From positions 42,116 through 106,115 of the forward strand of contig NZ_VIJZ01000013.1 in assembly GCF_006874425.1 (NCBI RefSeq): DNA of 64,000 nucleotides. The letters are read 5' to 3'. Made by a program: the position numbers and the translations under genes. This DNA comes from Paenibacillus ottowii (GTDB lineage: Bacteria; Bacillota; Bacilli; Paenibacillales; Paenibacillaceae). Shown here one piece after another: positions 7,169 to 15,731 of this stretch; the first letter of the stretch is position 1, and every line of letters begins with the position of its first letter. The notes beneath the pieces are model-generated. The model worked only from the letters and a program-made list of their open reading frames with translations. It had not been told where the DNA came from and ran no database searches.

Positions 7169-9016
7169 TTAGAGACCTGCTTCTACAGACTGTGTGAAAG
7201 CAGGTTGTTTATGTTGAATATATTGGATAAAAATAGCCGTTAGTTCGGGATCGAATTGGCTACCTGAACAAGTACGCAATTCTTCGATGGCCTCCTCGAA
7301 CGTTTTGGTCGGTTGATAGGGACGCTCCGTTGTCATCGCATCAAAAGAGTCGATAATTGTCAGCATCCGACACAGCCTTGGGATTTGCTCACCCTTAAAG
7401 CCGAATGGATAGCCTCCCCCGTCATAACGTTCATGATGCAGTTCCACAAAAGGAACTAAATCTATGAATCGATCGTTGGCCTCGACAATACGCTTGCCCC
7501 ACATGACATGGGCTTGTACCATCCGCCATTCCTCGCCGGATAGCTTCTCTTTTTTATTAAGGATATTCCAGGGTATTTCCAGTTTTCCGATGTCATGAAT
7601 GAGAGCTCCCAGTAAAAAACGCCGCTTCTCCTTCGGCCCGAGCTGAAGCACATCGCTCATGTCGGCTGCATATCTGAATACCCGTTTGGAATGCTTGAAG
7701 GTGTTAATATCCTTGTACAAGAACAGGTTAAGCTGCTGCTCCAGATCACGAATATCCTGTCCCAGATCGACCTCGCGTTCCACTTCATTTAGACTGCCGT
7801 GGGTATGAACGATGTTTTTGCCTTGTTTCTTGGCGTAGTACAGTGCTTTATCCGCTAGATCGACCAGCTGTGATTTGTCGTAGATGTCAATGCGGCTTTG
7901 TGCAATGCCTGCGGAGAAGGACAGACAACCGTGTGGGAAGATTTCGACTCCCTCGTAACGAGAATCATTCAGTTTTTTGCGGATAGCATTGACTTTTTCA
8001 TAGGCTTGTTCAGCGGTATGATCAGGCATAAGCAGAGTGAATTCTTCTCCACCATAACGGGATACGGTAATAGGAGTGCCGAACGTTTCCTTTTTAAGAA
8101 ACTCACCGAGGAAACCCAGGAGTTGGTCGCCCTTGAGATGACCGAAATGATCATTGTATTTTTTGAAATCATCAATATCAATCAGCGCGAGACTTAGGGG
8201 AGTGTTCTGCGATCTGGATACATTCAATTCAGTTTCAAGTGTATTTTCAAAGTAGCTATGATTGTACAGTCCTGTTCTGCGATCTGTGTTGGCTTTTTCC
8301 TCAATCTCACGATACATTGTGAACATTTGCTTGAATGCGTGGGATAAGAGCATGCTTAGCCCCAGGAACAGCAAAAGTCCTAAAATGCCGTTATAATAAA
8401 TCAGCGTGGTCAACACCAAAGACAGGATGAGTGTACATAAGTATACAAGTAGGGATTCGGCCAAAAAAGCTTGTTTGAGCTCATTGAAAGATCCTTTATA
8501 TGCGACATAAAAGTAGATGCCCAGGGTGATTGTGTTCACCGTAAAGTAGCAGATTAATGCGAGCAGGTAGGAAGCAAAATGGTCCTCGCTTAAAGCTCCC
8601 TGCGTTCCGCCGCTTAGTTCGAATACGGTGGAAGACAGGAAGATAGCAAGTGCGTAAATGGAAAAATTGACGGCATGCTTCCACCAGGATAGCTCTGTGT
8701 GCCGAAACGCAGCAATGACCACATTGAACAGCAAAATCAAAATGGCGATTTCAGTCCCATGCACAAAAATACAAGCGAGATACACGGAGGAATCCATGGA
8801 CTGCTTGTTACTGGCTGGTGGTAGCTGGAATGTAAAATGCTCCAAAATCAGAACTGCTCCCAACAGGGAATAGATCGTGACCCACTCTGTCGTCGAATAA
8901 TACAAAAAGGACCAATGGTTCGAATACAAGAGGACGATCAGGCCGGCCATGCATATGAAAAACACGTATATTCCCGTCGTGGTAACCCGTTCTTGCAGCT
9001 TTTTTAATATACTCAT
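7169..9016 (-). CDS. Membrane diguanylate cyclase / HD-GYP phosphodiesterase bifunctional protein
   Basis: A protein of about 615 residues with a hydrophobic N-terminal half (roughly eight membrane segments, residues 15-235). A GGDEF domain follows with an intact GGEEF active-site motif near residue 321. An HD-GYP domain ends it, with HDIGK near 474, HH, and GGGYPFGFKGEQIP near 535. It can in principle both make and break c-di-GMP. AGGAG stands 8 bases before the ATG at 9016 (5 bases before the adjacent ATG at 9019), so the frame open to 9052 is not used. Upstream on the same strand lie a 31-residue peptide and a DUF5317 gene, separated by a terminator at 9106-9137. Net activity cannot be predicted. 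Confidence 0.9.
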   Translation of the reverse strand: MSILKKLQERVTTTGIYVFFICMAGLIVLLYSNHWSFLYYSTTEWVTIYSLLGAVLILEHFTFQLPPASNKQSMDSSVYLACIFVHGTEIAILILLFNVVIAAFRHTELSWWKHAVNFSIYALAIFLSSTVFELSGGTQGALSEDHFASYLLALICYFTVNTITLGIYFYVAYKGSFNELKQAFLAESLLVYLCTLILSLVLTTLIYYNGILGLLLFLGLSMLLSHAFKQMFTMYREIEEKANTDRRTGLYNHSYFENTLETELNVSRSQNTPLSLALIDIDDFKKYNDHFGHLKGDQLLGFLGEFLKKETFGTPITVSRYGGEEFTLLMPDHTAEQAYEKVNAIRKKLNDSRYEGVEIFPHGCLSFSAGIAQSRIDIYDKSQLVDLADKALYYAKKQGKNIVHTHGSLNEVEREVDLGQDIRDLEQQLNLFLYKDINTFKHSKRVFRYAADMSDVLQLGPKEKRRFLLGALIHDIGKLEIPWNILNKKEKLSGEEWRMVQAHVMWGKRIVEANDRFIDLVPFVELHHERYDGGGYPFGFKGEQIPRLCRMLTIIDSFDAMTTERPYQPTKTFEEAIEELRTCSGSQFDPELTAIFIQYIQHKQPAFTQSVEAGL

Positions 9017-9105
9017 CATTTCTTCTCCTGCCTTGTCGTATCTTGATGTCAAAGCTACCAGGGGTGAATGAGATAATTTACAATTTTGTAATCGAAAATT
9101 TCACA

Positions 9106-9137
9106 TGAAAAAACAGGCCGGAATCCAGCCTGTTTTG
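9106..9137 (-). terminator. Terminator between the 31-residue peptide and the GGDEF/HD-GYP gene
   Basis: AAAACAGGC (9110-9118) and GCCTGTTTT (9128-9136) arms; minus-strand T run at 9113-9108. It lies about 90 bases upstream of the next start, so read-through would link the three genes. Confidence 0.85.
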
Positions 9138-9172
9138 TTGAGCCTGTGCTTCCCTTTTTATCTTATCGGTGA

Positions 9173-9268
9173 CTAGCCTCCGATTTTGTAACCGGAAGTC
9201 AAAGCGATTACGACAGAAGCAACGATAATAGCATTGATAATCACACGGGAGTATTTCAGGTTTTTCAT
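9173..9268 (-). CDS. 31-residue small membrane peptide
   Basis: Sequence reads MKNLKYSRVIINAIIVASV then VIALTSGYKIGG and stop. A basic N terminus (K2, K5, R8) is followed by one hydrophobic segment (about 9-24) and a short GYKIGG tail. A strong GGAGGG ribosome-binding site sits 8 bases before the ATG, and a clear terminator follows the stop, which supports a real translated gene. It lies 34 bases downstream of the DUF5317 gene on the same strand. Single-pass topology with the N terminus inside is the simplest reading. It could be a membrane regulator of the neighbouring c-di-GMP protein or an exported signal peptide. No family recognised. Confidence 0.7.
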   Translation of the reverse strand: MKNLKYSRVIINAIIVASVVIALTSGYKIGG

Positions 9269-9302
9269 AAGGTTCCCTCCCTTCCTTGGAATAAGATCTG
9301 AA

Positions 9303-9902
9303 CTAGGCGTGGTGGGGGTTGGTTTCTTGTTGATTATCCTTAATTCTGTTCACGACCATCACATTTTGGATAAACAGGAACATCCCGAAGTTCATGACGA
9401 CATCTCCAATACTAATCACCTGTGTGCGAGGATAGGGCTTGGATAGGGGGATGATGTCACCAAGAAATGATAAACGTGTGCTCGCATCCATCATGTAATG
9501 TTTCGAGATGACGCTTCCGGATTTCAGCATATCTGTATAATAGGGACCAAGCACCTCTGAAGCGCTCAACGAGACCGGCATTCTGCCACCATTTACCGCC
9601 ATCACGATAAAATTCATTAATACGCCGATTAAAATAAGCTTGAAGCCCTTATGATGTCTGTTCAACCAGAGAAATATCAATCCGATCATGTAGATTCCCA
9701 TAAATAGATACCCGTTCATGGCTGCTAGCCAAGCCCACTTTTCCTGAGCATAGAAAATAATAAATTGAACCACCAGCAGCAGCGGGAACATCCAGCCGGC
9801 TATAAGGCGAATATGACTGAAACGAATCAGACCTTGCCGCCAGCCTCCTCTGAACAGACCTACAATGAGACCCAGCAACACTCCATCATAGACCATTATC
9901 AT
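9303..9902 (-). CDS. DUF5317 family membrane protein
   Basis: A 199-residue integral membrane protein with about five hydrophobic segments (near 8-20, 33-52, 60-80, 86-100, 160-180). The family signature region NFIVMAVNGGRMPVS lies near residues 97-112. The function of the family is unknown; from memory it is often encoded beside HD-GYP or GGDEF genes in Firmicutes, as here. It is first in the minus-strand series DUF5317 - small peptide - GGDEF/HD-GYP. The start at MIMVYDG fits the first helix; the ribosome-binding site is unremarkable. Confidence 0.75.
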   Translation of the reverse strand: MIMVYDGVLLGLIVGLFRGGWRQGLIRFSHIRLIAGWMFPLLLVVQFIIFYAQEKWAWLAAMNGYLFMGIYMIGLIFLWLNRHHKGFKLILIGVLMNFIVMAVNGGRMPVSLSASEVLGPYYTDMLKSGSVISKHYMMDASTRLSFLGDIIPLSKPYPRTQVISIGDVVMNFGMFLFIQNVMVVNRIKDNQQETNPHHA

Positions 9903-10099
9903 TCTCCAGATTCTACAAATTTTTTGTTTTGGTTACCCTGATAATTCGACCTGAAATTGGTAAATTCCTGCCTGATTTATAGCAGTTTTGAAAAAAAAAT
10001 GCGGATTAGCGTGTAATTATTCGAAGCCAGGCGAAATGAATGATATCATAACATATTGAAGTCAATATTTACATCTTAGTGAAAAGGATGATTATTATC

Positions 10100-11329
10100 A
10101 TGAACCGGTTATCCAATACGGTAATGGTTGCCGCAGATATGACCAAATCACGGATATTATGGATTGCCTTTGTCCTGGGTGCTTTAAGTGCCTTCGGACC
10201 GTTGTCCATAGATATGTATTTGCCGTCACTGCCTACTTTAGCCGACAATTTGCATACGACGACTTCGCTGGCACAGCTTAGTCTGACAGCCTGTCTGTTG
10301 GGCCTGGCCGTTGGTCAGATCGTTGCTGGTCCGCTTAGCGATGTGAGGGGGCGCAGAGGACCGCTGGTTATCTCGTTAATTTTGTACGCTGCAGCATCGC
10401 TGTTATGTGTGTTTGCGCCGAATATCGGTGTGCTCATTGCGCTTCGGTTTATCCAAGGCCTTACGGGGTCAGCGGGGATCGTAATTTCTAGAGCTGTGGC
10501 ACGTGATCTGTACTCGGGCAAAGAACTGACACGTTTTTTCTCACTGCTCATGTTGGTGAATGGCGTGGCTCCCATTGCTGCACCTGTGCTGGGCGGTGCC
10601 ATTTTGAATTTTGTTTCCTGGCGCGGTGTATTCATGGTGCTATGTGTAGTTGGTGTAGCTATGCTGATTGCCGTCGTATTGGGTCTTCCAGAAACGTTGC
10701 CAACGAATCGCCGTTCATCCGGTGGCTTGAAGCAGACGCTAGGAACACTCGGTCATCTGTTTGCGGATCGACGTTTTATGGGCTATGCCCTTTCGCAGGC
10801 GCTGATTACGGGGGCGATGTTCGCGTACATCGCCGGCTCGCCTTTCGTGCTTCAGGATATTTTCGGGGTTTCTCCCCAGATGTATAGCATCATTTTTGCG
10901 GTGAATGGCTTGGGGATTGTACTGTTCTCCCAATTAACCGGTAGACTCGTAGGTCGATTTAGCGAACGACAGTTGCTCTTGTCGGGCCTGGTGATTGCGG
11001 CTGTAGCCGGGATCAGCTTGCTTGCCGTAGCTTTTACCGGAGGCCAATTGTTCGCTGTATTAATTCCGATGTTTTTTGTCGTATCTTGCGTAGGTATTGT
11101 GAGTACAACGACGACTTCACTGGCAATGCAGAGTCAGCAGCGTTCCGCAGGCAGTGCCTCCGCCATGCTTGGCTTGTTGCCTTTATTGCTGGGCTCCATT
11201 GCTTCACCGTTGGTGGGCTTGGGTAGTGGAACAACCCCCGTACCGATGGCGGTCGTTATTGCTGTAGCTGAGCTTGGTGCGTTGTTAAGCTTTGTTGTAC
11301 TTGCCAAGGAAGCACACGCGAAGGCTTAA
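10100..11329 (+). CDS. Bcr/CflA-family multidrug efflux MFS transporter
   Basis: A 409-residue, 12-helix major facilitator protein that exports drugs with proton antiport. Signatures: FGPLSIDMYLPSLPTLADNL in helix 1, GQIVAGPLSDVRGRRGPL (motif A, after helix 2), and ALRFIQGLTGSAGIVISRAVARDLY in helices 4-5. These mark the Bcr/CflA (DHA1) group, linked to bicyclomycin, chloramphenicol or sulfonamide export. An in-frame GTG lies at 10079, but the ATG at 10100 has AAAGGATGA upstream and gives the usual short N terminus. Monocistronic, with its own terminator. Substrate unknown. Confidence 0.88.
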   Translation: MNRLSNTVMVAADMTKSRILWIAFVLGALSAFGPLSIDMYLPSLPTLADNLHTTTSLAQLSLTACLLGLAVGQIVAGPLSDVRGRRGPLVISLILYAAASLLCVFAPNIGVLIALRFIQGLTGSAGIVISRAVARDLYSGKELTRFFSLLMLVNGVAPIAAPVLGGAILNFVSWRGVFMVLCVVGVAMLIAVVLGLPETLPTNRRSSGGLKQTLGTLGHLFADRRFMGYALSQALITGAMFAYIAGSPFVLQDIFGVSPQMYSIIFAVNGLGIVLFSQLTGRLVGRFSERQLLLSGLVIAAVAGISLLAVAFTGGQLFAVLIPMFFVVSCVGIVSTTTTSLAMQSQQRSAGSASAMLGLLPLLLGSIASPLVGLGSGTTPVPMAVVIAVAELGALLSFVVLAKEAHAKA

Positions 11330-11347
11330 AACAGGGCAATTTGAACT

Positions 11348-11401
11348 GAAAACTCCCATGGACTGATGCATGAATCACTTCAGACCACGGGAGTTTTTTT
11401 A
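11348..11401 (+). terminator. Terminator of the efflux gene
   Basis: AACTCCCATGG (11351-11361) and CCACGGGAGTT (11385-11395), one mismatch, then a run of seven T's. Confidence 0.88.
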
Positions 11402-11653
11402 TCGTTCTACAATCGAGCTATCTTCGGCTTCCATTGCAGGGGAAGGTGTCTGTTTTAAGTACATACGAGAAGGTTTGTGAATCAGAATCGAAATCAAAAT
11501 GATGATATGAACGGGAAAGAAAGATATGCAAAGACTATCTCATCTCCTATTGATACAAAAAAATCGAACGATATTCCCCGTGCCTTCCAATATATAGTGT
11601 GAGCCGAAAGAGAGGAGGGGATTAGGATCGAACAGCGCAAGGAGGTGGCTAGA
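11402..11653. other. Intergenic interval with a possible decayed coding remnant
   Basis: On the minus strand a frame is open from about 11545 to the stop at 11403. It reads as a hydrophobic stretch (FFPVHIIILISILIHKPS) followed by a charged tail. It looks like the last 45 residues of a membrane protein, but no start or upstream part exists. A GAGGAGGGG tract at 11612-11620 precedes the next gene's own ribosome-binding site. Confidence 0.3.
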
Positions 11654-12143
11654 TTGGCACAGGAAGATCAGATGACAATGCTTGTAGCTCCAACAAGCAC
11701 AGGGACGTTTGTCGAAGGAAGAGTTTAGTGTTTTTATGGGATTACTAAAGGAACTGGGAGCCTATAATCTTAAAATAACGGGCAAAAACGGGACGCTCTA
11801 TAAGGAGCGTTTAAGCGCCGAAGAACAGCGTGAGTATAATCGGATAACCGCCGAGCTGGAAACGTACTTTGATAAATTGAATCTGGAGGAATTTCAAACT
11901 CCTAAGCGTATAGATTTACAGGAGGAGTTAGACTATGCGAAAAAGGCATTAAGTGAGGATGAATTTGTGAAGTTCCGTGTTTTGTTCACGGAGTTTTATA
12001 AGTATGTTCCGCGCATAACGGGCGAAAATGGGGTATTGTATCCAGATCGTTTGTCTGAAAGAGAAAGGGAAGATTACGAGGGGCATTTGAAGCTGCTTCA
12101 GCCTTATTTTGATCAGTTTAAATCGCTTGAGAAGAAACAGTGA
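11654..12143 (+). CDS. Small internally duplicated protein, apparently split by a one-base frameshift
   Basis: Family not recognised. The TTG at 11654 has an ideal AAGGAGG 8 bases upstream and codes for about 18 residues (MAQEDQMTMLVAPTSTGT) before stopping at 11728. The long frame begins at 11709, one base out of register (144 residues, acidic and helical). Removing one T from the TTT at 11708-11710 joins them into a 162-residue protein. The long part holds two copies of a 55-residue unit. Unit 1 runs EEFSVFMGLLKE to YFDKL and unit 2 DEFVKFRVLFTE to YFDQF; both share ITGxNGxLYxxRLSxxExxxY. Either a programmed +1 shift, a disabled gene, translational coupling or a sequence error would explain it. 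Confidence 0.6.
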
Positions 12144-12181
12144 CGAAAATTAAGGCGAAAAGGTGACATTTTATTGGAATG

Positions 12182-12210
12182 TTGACATACCCCATGGGGG
12201 TATATTATGA
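12182..12210 (+). promoter_or_regulatory. csoR promoter with embedded CsoR operator
   Basis: TTGACA (-35) at 12182-12187 runs straight into the palindrome ATACCCCATGGGGGTAT (12187-12203), with a weak -10 (TATTAT or TTATGA) at 12203-12210. A GC-rich palindrome between the -35 and -10 is the classic placement of CsoR boxes, which are lifted by Cu(I). Confidence 0.85.
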
Positions 12211-12262
12211 TGGTGATATAACAAAAGCATGAATGCATATACACCACACAGGAGGCTGATGT

Positions 12263-12613
12263 ATGGCTGAGGAGCAACCTGTTTCCCACACTGAAGTCCA
12301 CGGGACTCATTGTGGAACAGATGGGGAAAAGACAGTTAGAAAAAGTCATCATTCGGCGGAATTTAAGAACAGCCTTGTAACCCGGTTAAACCGTATTGAG
12401 GGTCAGGTTCGTGGGATTAAGGGCTTGATTGAGAAGGACACCTACTGTGATGATGTGCTGAACCAGATTGCGGCTGTTCAATCGGCCCTGAATGGTGTCG
12501 GCAAGCTATTGCTGGAAGGGCATATGAAAAGCTGTGTCATTGAGCGCATGCAGGCAGGAGAGCAGGAAGTGATTGATGAACTGCTGGTGACGGTTAAGAA
12601 GCTAATCCGTTAA
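12263..12613 (+). CDS. csoR: Copper-sensing transcriptional repressor CsoR
   Basis: A 116-residue all-helical repressor. The Cu(I) site C62 / H87 / C91 (in TYCDDV and GHMKSC) is complete, and the family core RLNRIEGQVRGIKGLIE is intact. Apo-CsoR binds DNA and Cu(I) releases it. The first 30 residues are longer than usual and rich in His with one Cys (H9, H13, H16, C17, H29, H30), which may add metal contacts. The start has AGGAGG 10 bases upstream. It leads the csoR-copZ-copA cluster, with CsoR-type palindromes before csoR and before copA. Confidence 0.95.
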   Translation: MAEEQPVSHTEVHGTHCGTDGEKTVRKSHHSAEFKNSLVTRLNRIEGQVRGIKGLIEKDTYCDDVLNQIAAVQSALNGVGKLLLEGHMKSCVIERMQAGEQEVIDELLVTVKKLIR

Positions 12614-12670
12614 AAGTAGCAGGTATACACATTACGGGTATGAACGTACCCTTGAGGAGGAAACGAAAAT

Positions 12671-12871
12671 ATGGCACAAGTTACATTGAACGTAGAGGGC
12701 ATGAGCTGTAATCACTGCGTAAAAGCCGTAGAAGGAGCTTTGGAGAAAGTAGGCGCTACCGGTAAGGTTAGCCTCGAAACGAAACAAGTAAGTGTAGAAT
12801 ATGACGAATCCAAGCTGAGTGTTGAGGCTCTGAAAACAGCTATTGAAGACCAAGGATATGATGTTGTTTAA
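12671..12871 (+). CDS. copZ: Copper chaperone CopZ
   Basis: A 66-residue heavy-metal-associated domain with GMSCNHC (C13, C16) binding Cu(I) and the usual ferredoxin-like beta-alpha-beta pattern ending in DQGYDV. It hands copper to the CopA ATPase and to CsoR. GAGGAGG lies 8 bases before the start. The 57-base gap after csoR has no terminator, so the two are probably co-transcribed. A hairpin at 12910-12942 follows. Confidence 0.95.
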   Translation: MAQVTLNVEGMSCNHCVKAVEGALEKVGATGKVSLETKQVSVEYDESKLSVEALKTAIEDQGYDVV

Positions 12872-12909
12872 GGTTAAGATGCTTTATGCGTGAACAGATT
12901 TGTTCGAAG

Positions 12910-12942
12910 GAAAAGCTTCCATATTAGGAGCTTTTTCTTTTT
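12910..12942 (+). terminator. Terminator between copZ and copA
   Basis: GAAAAGCT-t-CC (12910-12920) pairs with GG-a-GCTTTTTC (12927-12937), then TTTTT. It explains why copA carries its own operator. Confidence 0.7.
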
Positions 12943-12950
12943 GAACATAA

Positions 12951-12969
12951 CATACCCCTCAGGGGTATG
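12951..12969 (+). promoter_or_regulatory. Second CsoR-type operator in the copA promoter
   Basis: CATACCCCT-C-AGGGGTATG, a perfect 19-base palindrome centred 26 bases before the copA ATG. TTGAAC (12941-12946) could be the -35. The core matches the csoR box (ATACCCC...GGGGTAT). Confidence 0.82.
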
Positions 12970-12985
12970 TGGGAGGAGGCCTACC

Positions 12986-15442
12986 ATGGAAAACCGTACA
13001 ACTGACGGTGATAAGCATACAACGCTTCATATTACGGGGATGTCTTGCGCAGCCTGCGCAAGCCGTATTGAAAAAGGTTTAAATCGAATAGACGGCGTGG
13101 CGCACGCTAATGTGAATTTGGCTTTGGAGCAGGCGTCCATATCCTATGATCCCAAGCAGGTGGAAATCTCTGAATTCCGCGATAAAATTGCTTCTCTTGG
13201 TTTTGGAACTGTGAGTGAAGAAGCTAATTTGAATGTGACGGGCATGACTTGCGCGGCCTGTGCAGCTCGAATTGAAAAAGGATTAAACCGAATACCGGGT
13301 GTAACAGGTGCTACGGTAAATTTGGCGATGGAAACAGCTCATGTGGAATATGCTGCTGGGAGTACTACGATTAGTGATCTGGTAAGCAAGATTGAACAGC
13401 TGGGCTACGGGGCGATCCCGCAGAGTGCTGAGGACAATATTGCAGATGTCCGCAGTAAGGATATCCAGCGTAAAAAATGGAAGTGGATGATATCGGCAGT
13501 GCTGTCGCTTCCGTTGTTGTGGGCGATGGTGGCTCATTTTTCCTTTACCTCATGGATTTATGTGCCGCAATTGTTCTTGAATCCATGGTTTCAACTTGTA
13601 CTTACAACACCCATTCAGTTCATTATTGGATGGCAGTTTTACGTAGGTGCTTATAAAGCGCTTCGCAACGGCAGTTCGAATATGGATGTATTAGTTGCTC
13701 TGGGTACGTCTGCAGCTTATTTTTACAGCTTGTACCTTACTCTACGTCCATCCGATGCTATGGAGGGAATGACGGGAATGCCTGTCATGACCATGCCAGA
13801 GCTGTATTACGAGACAAGTGCGGTACTCATTACGCTTATACTGGTCGGTAAATGGTTCGAGGCGGTAGCCAAAGGGCGCTCGTCTGAGGCGATCAAGAGC
13901 CTGATGAACCTACAGGCGACGACGGCACGTGTGGTACGTGATGGGCAAGAGCTGGATATACCGATCGAACAAGTGCGTGTAAAAGATATCTTTATTGTGC
14001 GCCCAGGGGAGAAAATTCCCGTCGATGGTGTGGTCGTGGATGGACGTTCGGCAGTGGATGAATCCATGTTAAGTGGGGAGAGCCTTCCGGTTGAAAAGGG
14101 AGCGGGTTCCCCAGTCACAGGAGCCACCCTCAATAAAAATGGAGTACTTCGTATTCAGGCTGAGCGTGTAGGTGGGGATACGGCGTTGGCCCGGATTATT
14201 AAGGTCGTGGAAGATGCGCAAAACTCCAAGGCCCCGATTCAGCGGATTGCGGATCAAATTTCGGGGATCTTTGTACCCATCGTTGTTGCTGTTGCCGTGT
14301 TGACGTTTCTCGTCTGGTTTTTCCTTGTGACACCGTCTGATTTTGCAGGGTCATTGGAGAAAATGATTGCAGTTCTCGTCATTGCTTGTCCTTGTGCGCT
14401 CGGATTGGCTACCCCAACGTCCATTATGGCAGGATCGGGACGTGCCGCTGAATACGGTATTTTGTTCAAGGGTGGCGAGCATTTAGAAATGACCCGTTCT
14501 GTCAACGCAGTGATTTTGGATAAGACAGGTACGGTTACGAACGGCAAGCCAGAATTGACGGATGTTATGGTTGGAGCAAGCAGCCTGACTGAAACGGATT
14601 TGCTGCGATTACTCGGTGCGGCAGAAAAAAGCTCAGAGCATCCGCTGGCGGAAGCTATTGTAAAAGGGATTACTGATCGAGGCATTGAGTTAGTGGATCC
14701 GACGGATTTTGAAAATATTCCGGGCTATGGTGTGAAGGCCCATGTGGAAGACAAACAAGTATTGGTGGGCACACGTCGATTAATGAGCAGGGAAGCCATC
14801 GCGATTGATGATTCAGTCGAGCAGCAAATGAATGAATTGGAAGGCGCAGGGAAAACGGCGATGCTTGTCGCTGTGGATGGTTCCTATGCCGGATTGGTGG
14901 CCGTGGCAGATACGATTAAAGAAACGTCACGGGAAGCTGTTGCCCGTTTGCGAGCAATGAACATTGAAGTCATCATGATTACAGGTGACAATGAAAGGAC
15001 GGCGCAGGCCGTTGCCGCCCAGGCGGGAATTGAACGTGTGCTGGCGGAAGTGCTGCCTGAAGGAAAGGCCAAAGAAGTGAAACGACTTCAAGAACAAGGC
15101 AAGATCGTAGCCATGGTCGGGGATGGTATTAACGATGCGCCAGCGCTGGCCACAGCCCATATAGGGATGGCAATGGGCACAGGTACGGATGTAGCTATGG
15201 AGGCTGCCGATATTACTCTCATGCGTGGTAACCTGAACAGCATTCCGGACGCGATCGAAATGAGCCGCCGGACCATGACAAACATACGGCAAAACCTATT
15301 TTGGGCGCTCGGTTATAACGTGATCGGCATTCCCATTGCTGCTTTGGGCTTTCTTGCTCCATGGTTGGCGGGAGCGGCCATGGCATTTAGCTCTGTTTCG
15401 GTCGTACTGAATGCGCTGCGTCTCCAACGGGTGAAACTGTAA
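12986..15442 (+). CDS. copA: Copper-exporting P1B-type ATPase CopA
   Basis: An 818-residue membrane pump that exports Cu(I). Two N-terminal metal-binding domains carry GMSCAAC (C21/C24) and GMTCAAC (C89/C92). Eight membrane helices include the transport motif CPC (C468-P-C470). The phosphorylation site is D512 in DKTGT, and the nucleotide-binding HP motif is SSEHPLAEA. GDGINDAPAL lies near the end and the final helix carries the conserved Met/Ser pair (MAFSSVSVV). The ATG at 12986 is chosen because GGGAGGAGG precedes it and it removes an unrelated N-terminal extension. Controlled by CsoR through the palindrome just upstream, with its own terminator. Confidence 0.96.
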   Translation: MENRTTDGDKHTTLHITGMSCAACASRIEKGLNRIDGVAHANVNLALEQASISYDPKQVEISEFRDKIASLGFGTVSEEANLNVTGMTCAACAARIEKGLNRIPGVTGATVNLAMETAHVEYAAGSTTISDLVSKIEQLGYGAIPQSAEDNIADVRSKDIQRKKWKWMISAVLSLPLLWAMVAHFSFTSWIYVPQLFLNPWFQLVLTTPIQFIIGWQFYVGAYKALRNGSSNMDVLVALGTSAAYFYSLYLTLRPSDAMEGMTGMPVMTMPELYYETSAVLITLILVGKWFEAVAKGRSSEAIKSLMNLQATTARVVRDGQELDIPIEQVRVKDIFIVRPGEKIPVDGVVVDGRSAVDESMLSGESLPVEKGAGSPVTGATLNKNGVLRIQAERVGGDTALARIIKVVEDAQNSKAPIQRIADQISGIFVPIVVAVAVLTFLVWFFLVTPSDFAGSLEKMIAVLVIACPCALGLATPTSIMAGSGRAAEYGILFKGGEHLEMTRSVNAVILDKTGTVTNGKPELTDVMVGASSLTETDLLRLLGAAEKSSEHPLAEAIVKGITDRGIELVDPTDFENIPGYGVKAHVEDKQVLVGTRRLMSREAIAIDDSVEQQMNELEGAGKTAMLVAVDGSYAGLVAVADTIKETSREAVARLRAMNIEVIMITGDNERTAQAVAAQAGIERVLAEVLPEGKAKEVKRLQEQGKIVAMVGDGINDAPALATAHIGMAMGTGTDVAMEAADITLMRGNLNSIPDAIEMSRRTMTNIRQNLFWALGYNVIGIPIAALGFLAPWLAGAAMAFSSVSVVLNALRLQRVKL

Positions 15443-15510
15443 GTGTAGTTATGTATCAGGCAGACGCACGCTGCTGGAAATTTCCGCAGCAAGATCAATT
15501 TGTAATTTGG

Positions 15511-15555
15511 AGCAAGCACGCACCATTTTGGCTTTCTGTGTGCTTGCTTTTTTGT
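15511..15555 (+). terminator. Terminator of copA
   Basis: AGCAAGCACGCA (15511-15522) and TGTGTGCTTGCT (15537-15548) with a T run after it. Confidence 0.88.
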
Positions 15556-15731
15556 TGTTTTTTATTTTATGTATTCCATAGTGTCGTCCTTCATTGCGTT
15601 AGGTTGCTTATCACTGGCGAAAGTTTCATAATATTTGTAGGAGTGCCATGTAAGCATGCAAGAACTTTTTCGCGTACTCACAGCTTGAAGCAGATAAAGA
15701 GCTTAAATTATGGATTAGGAGTGAAGCAGTC

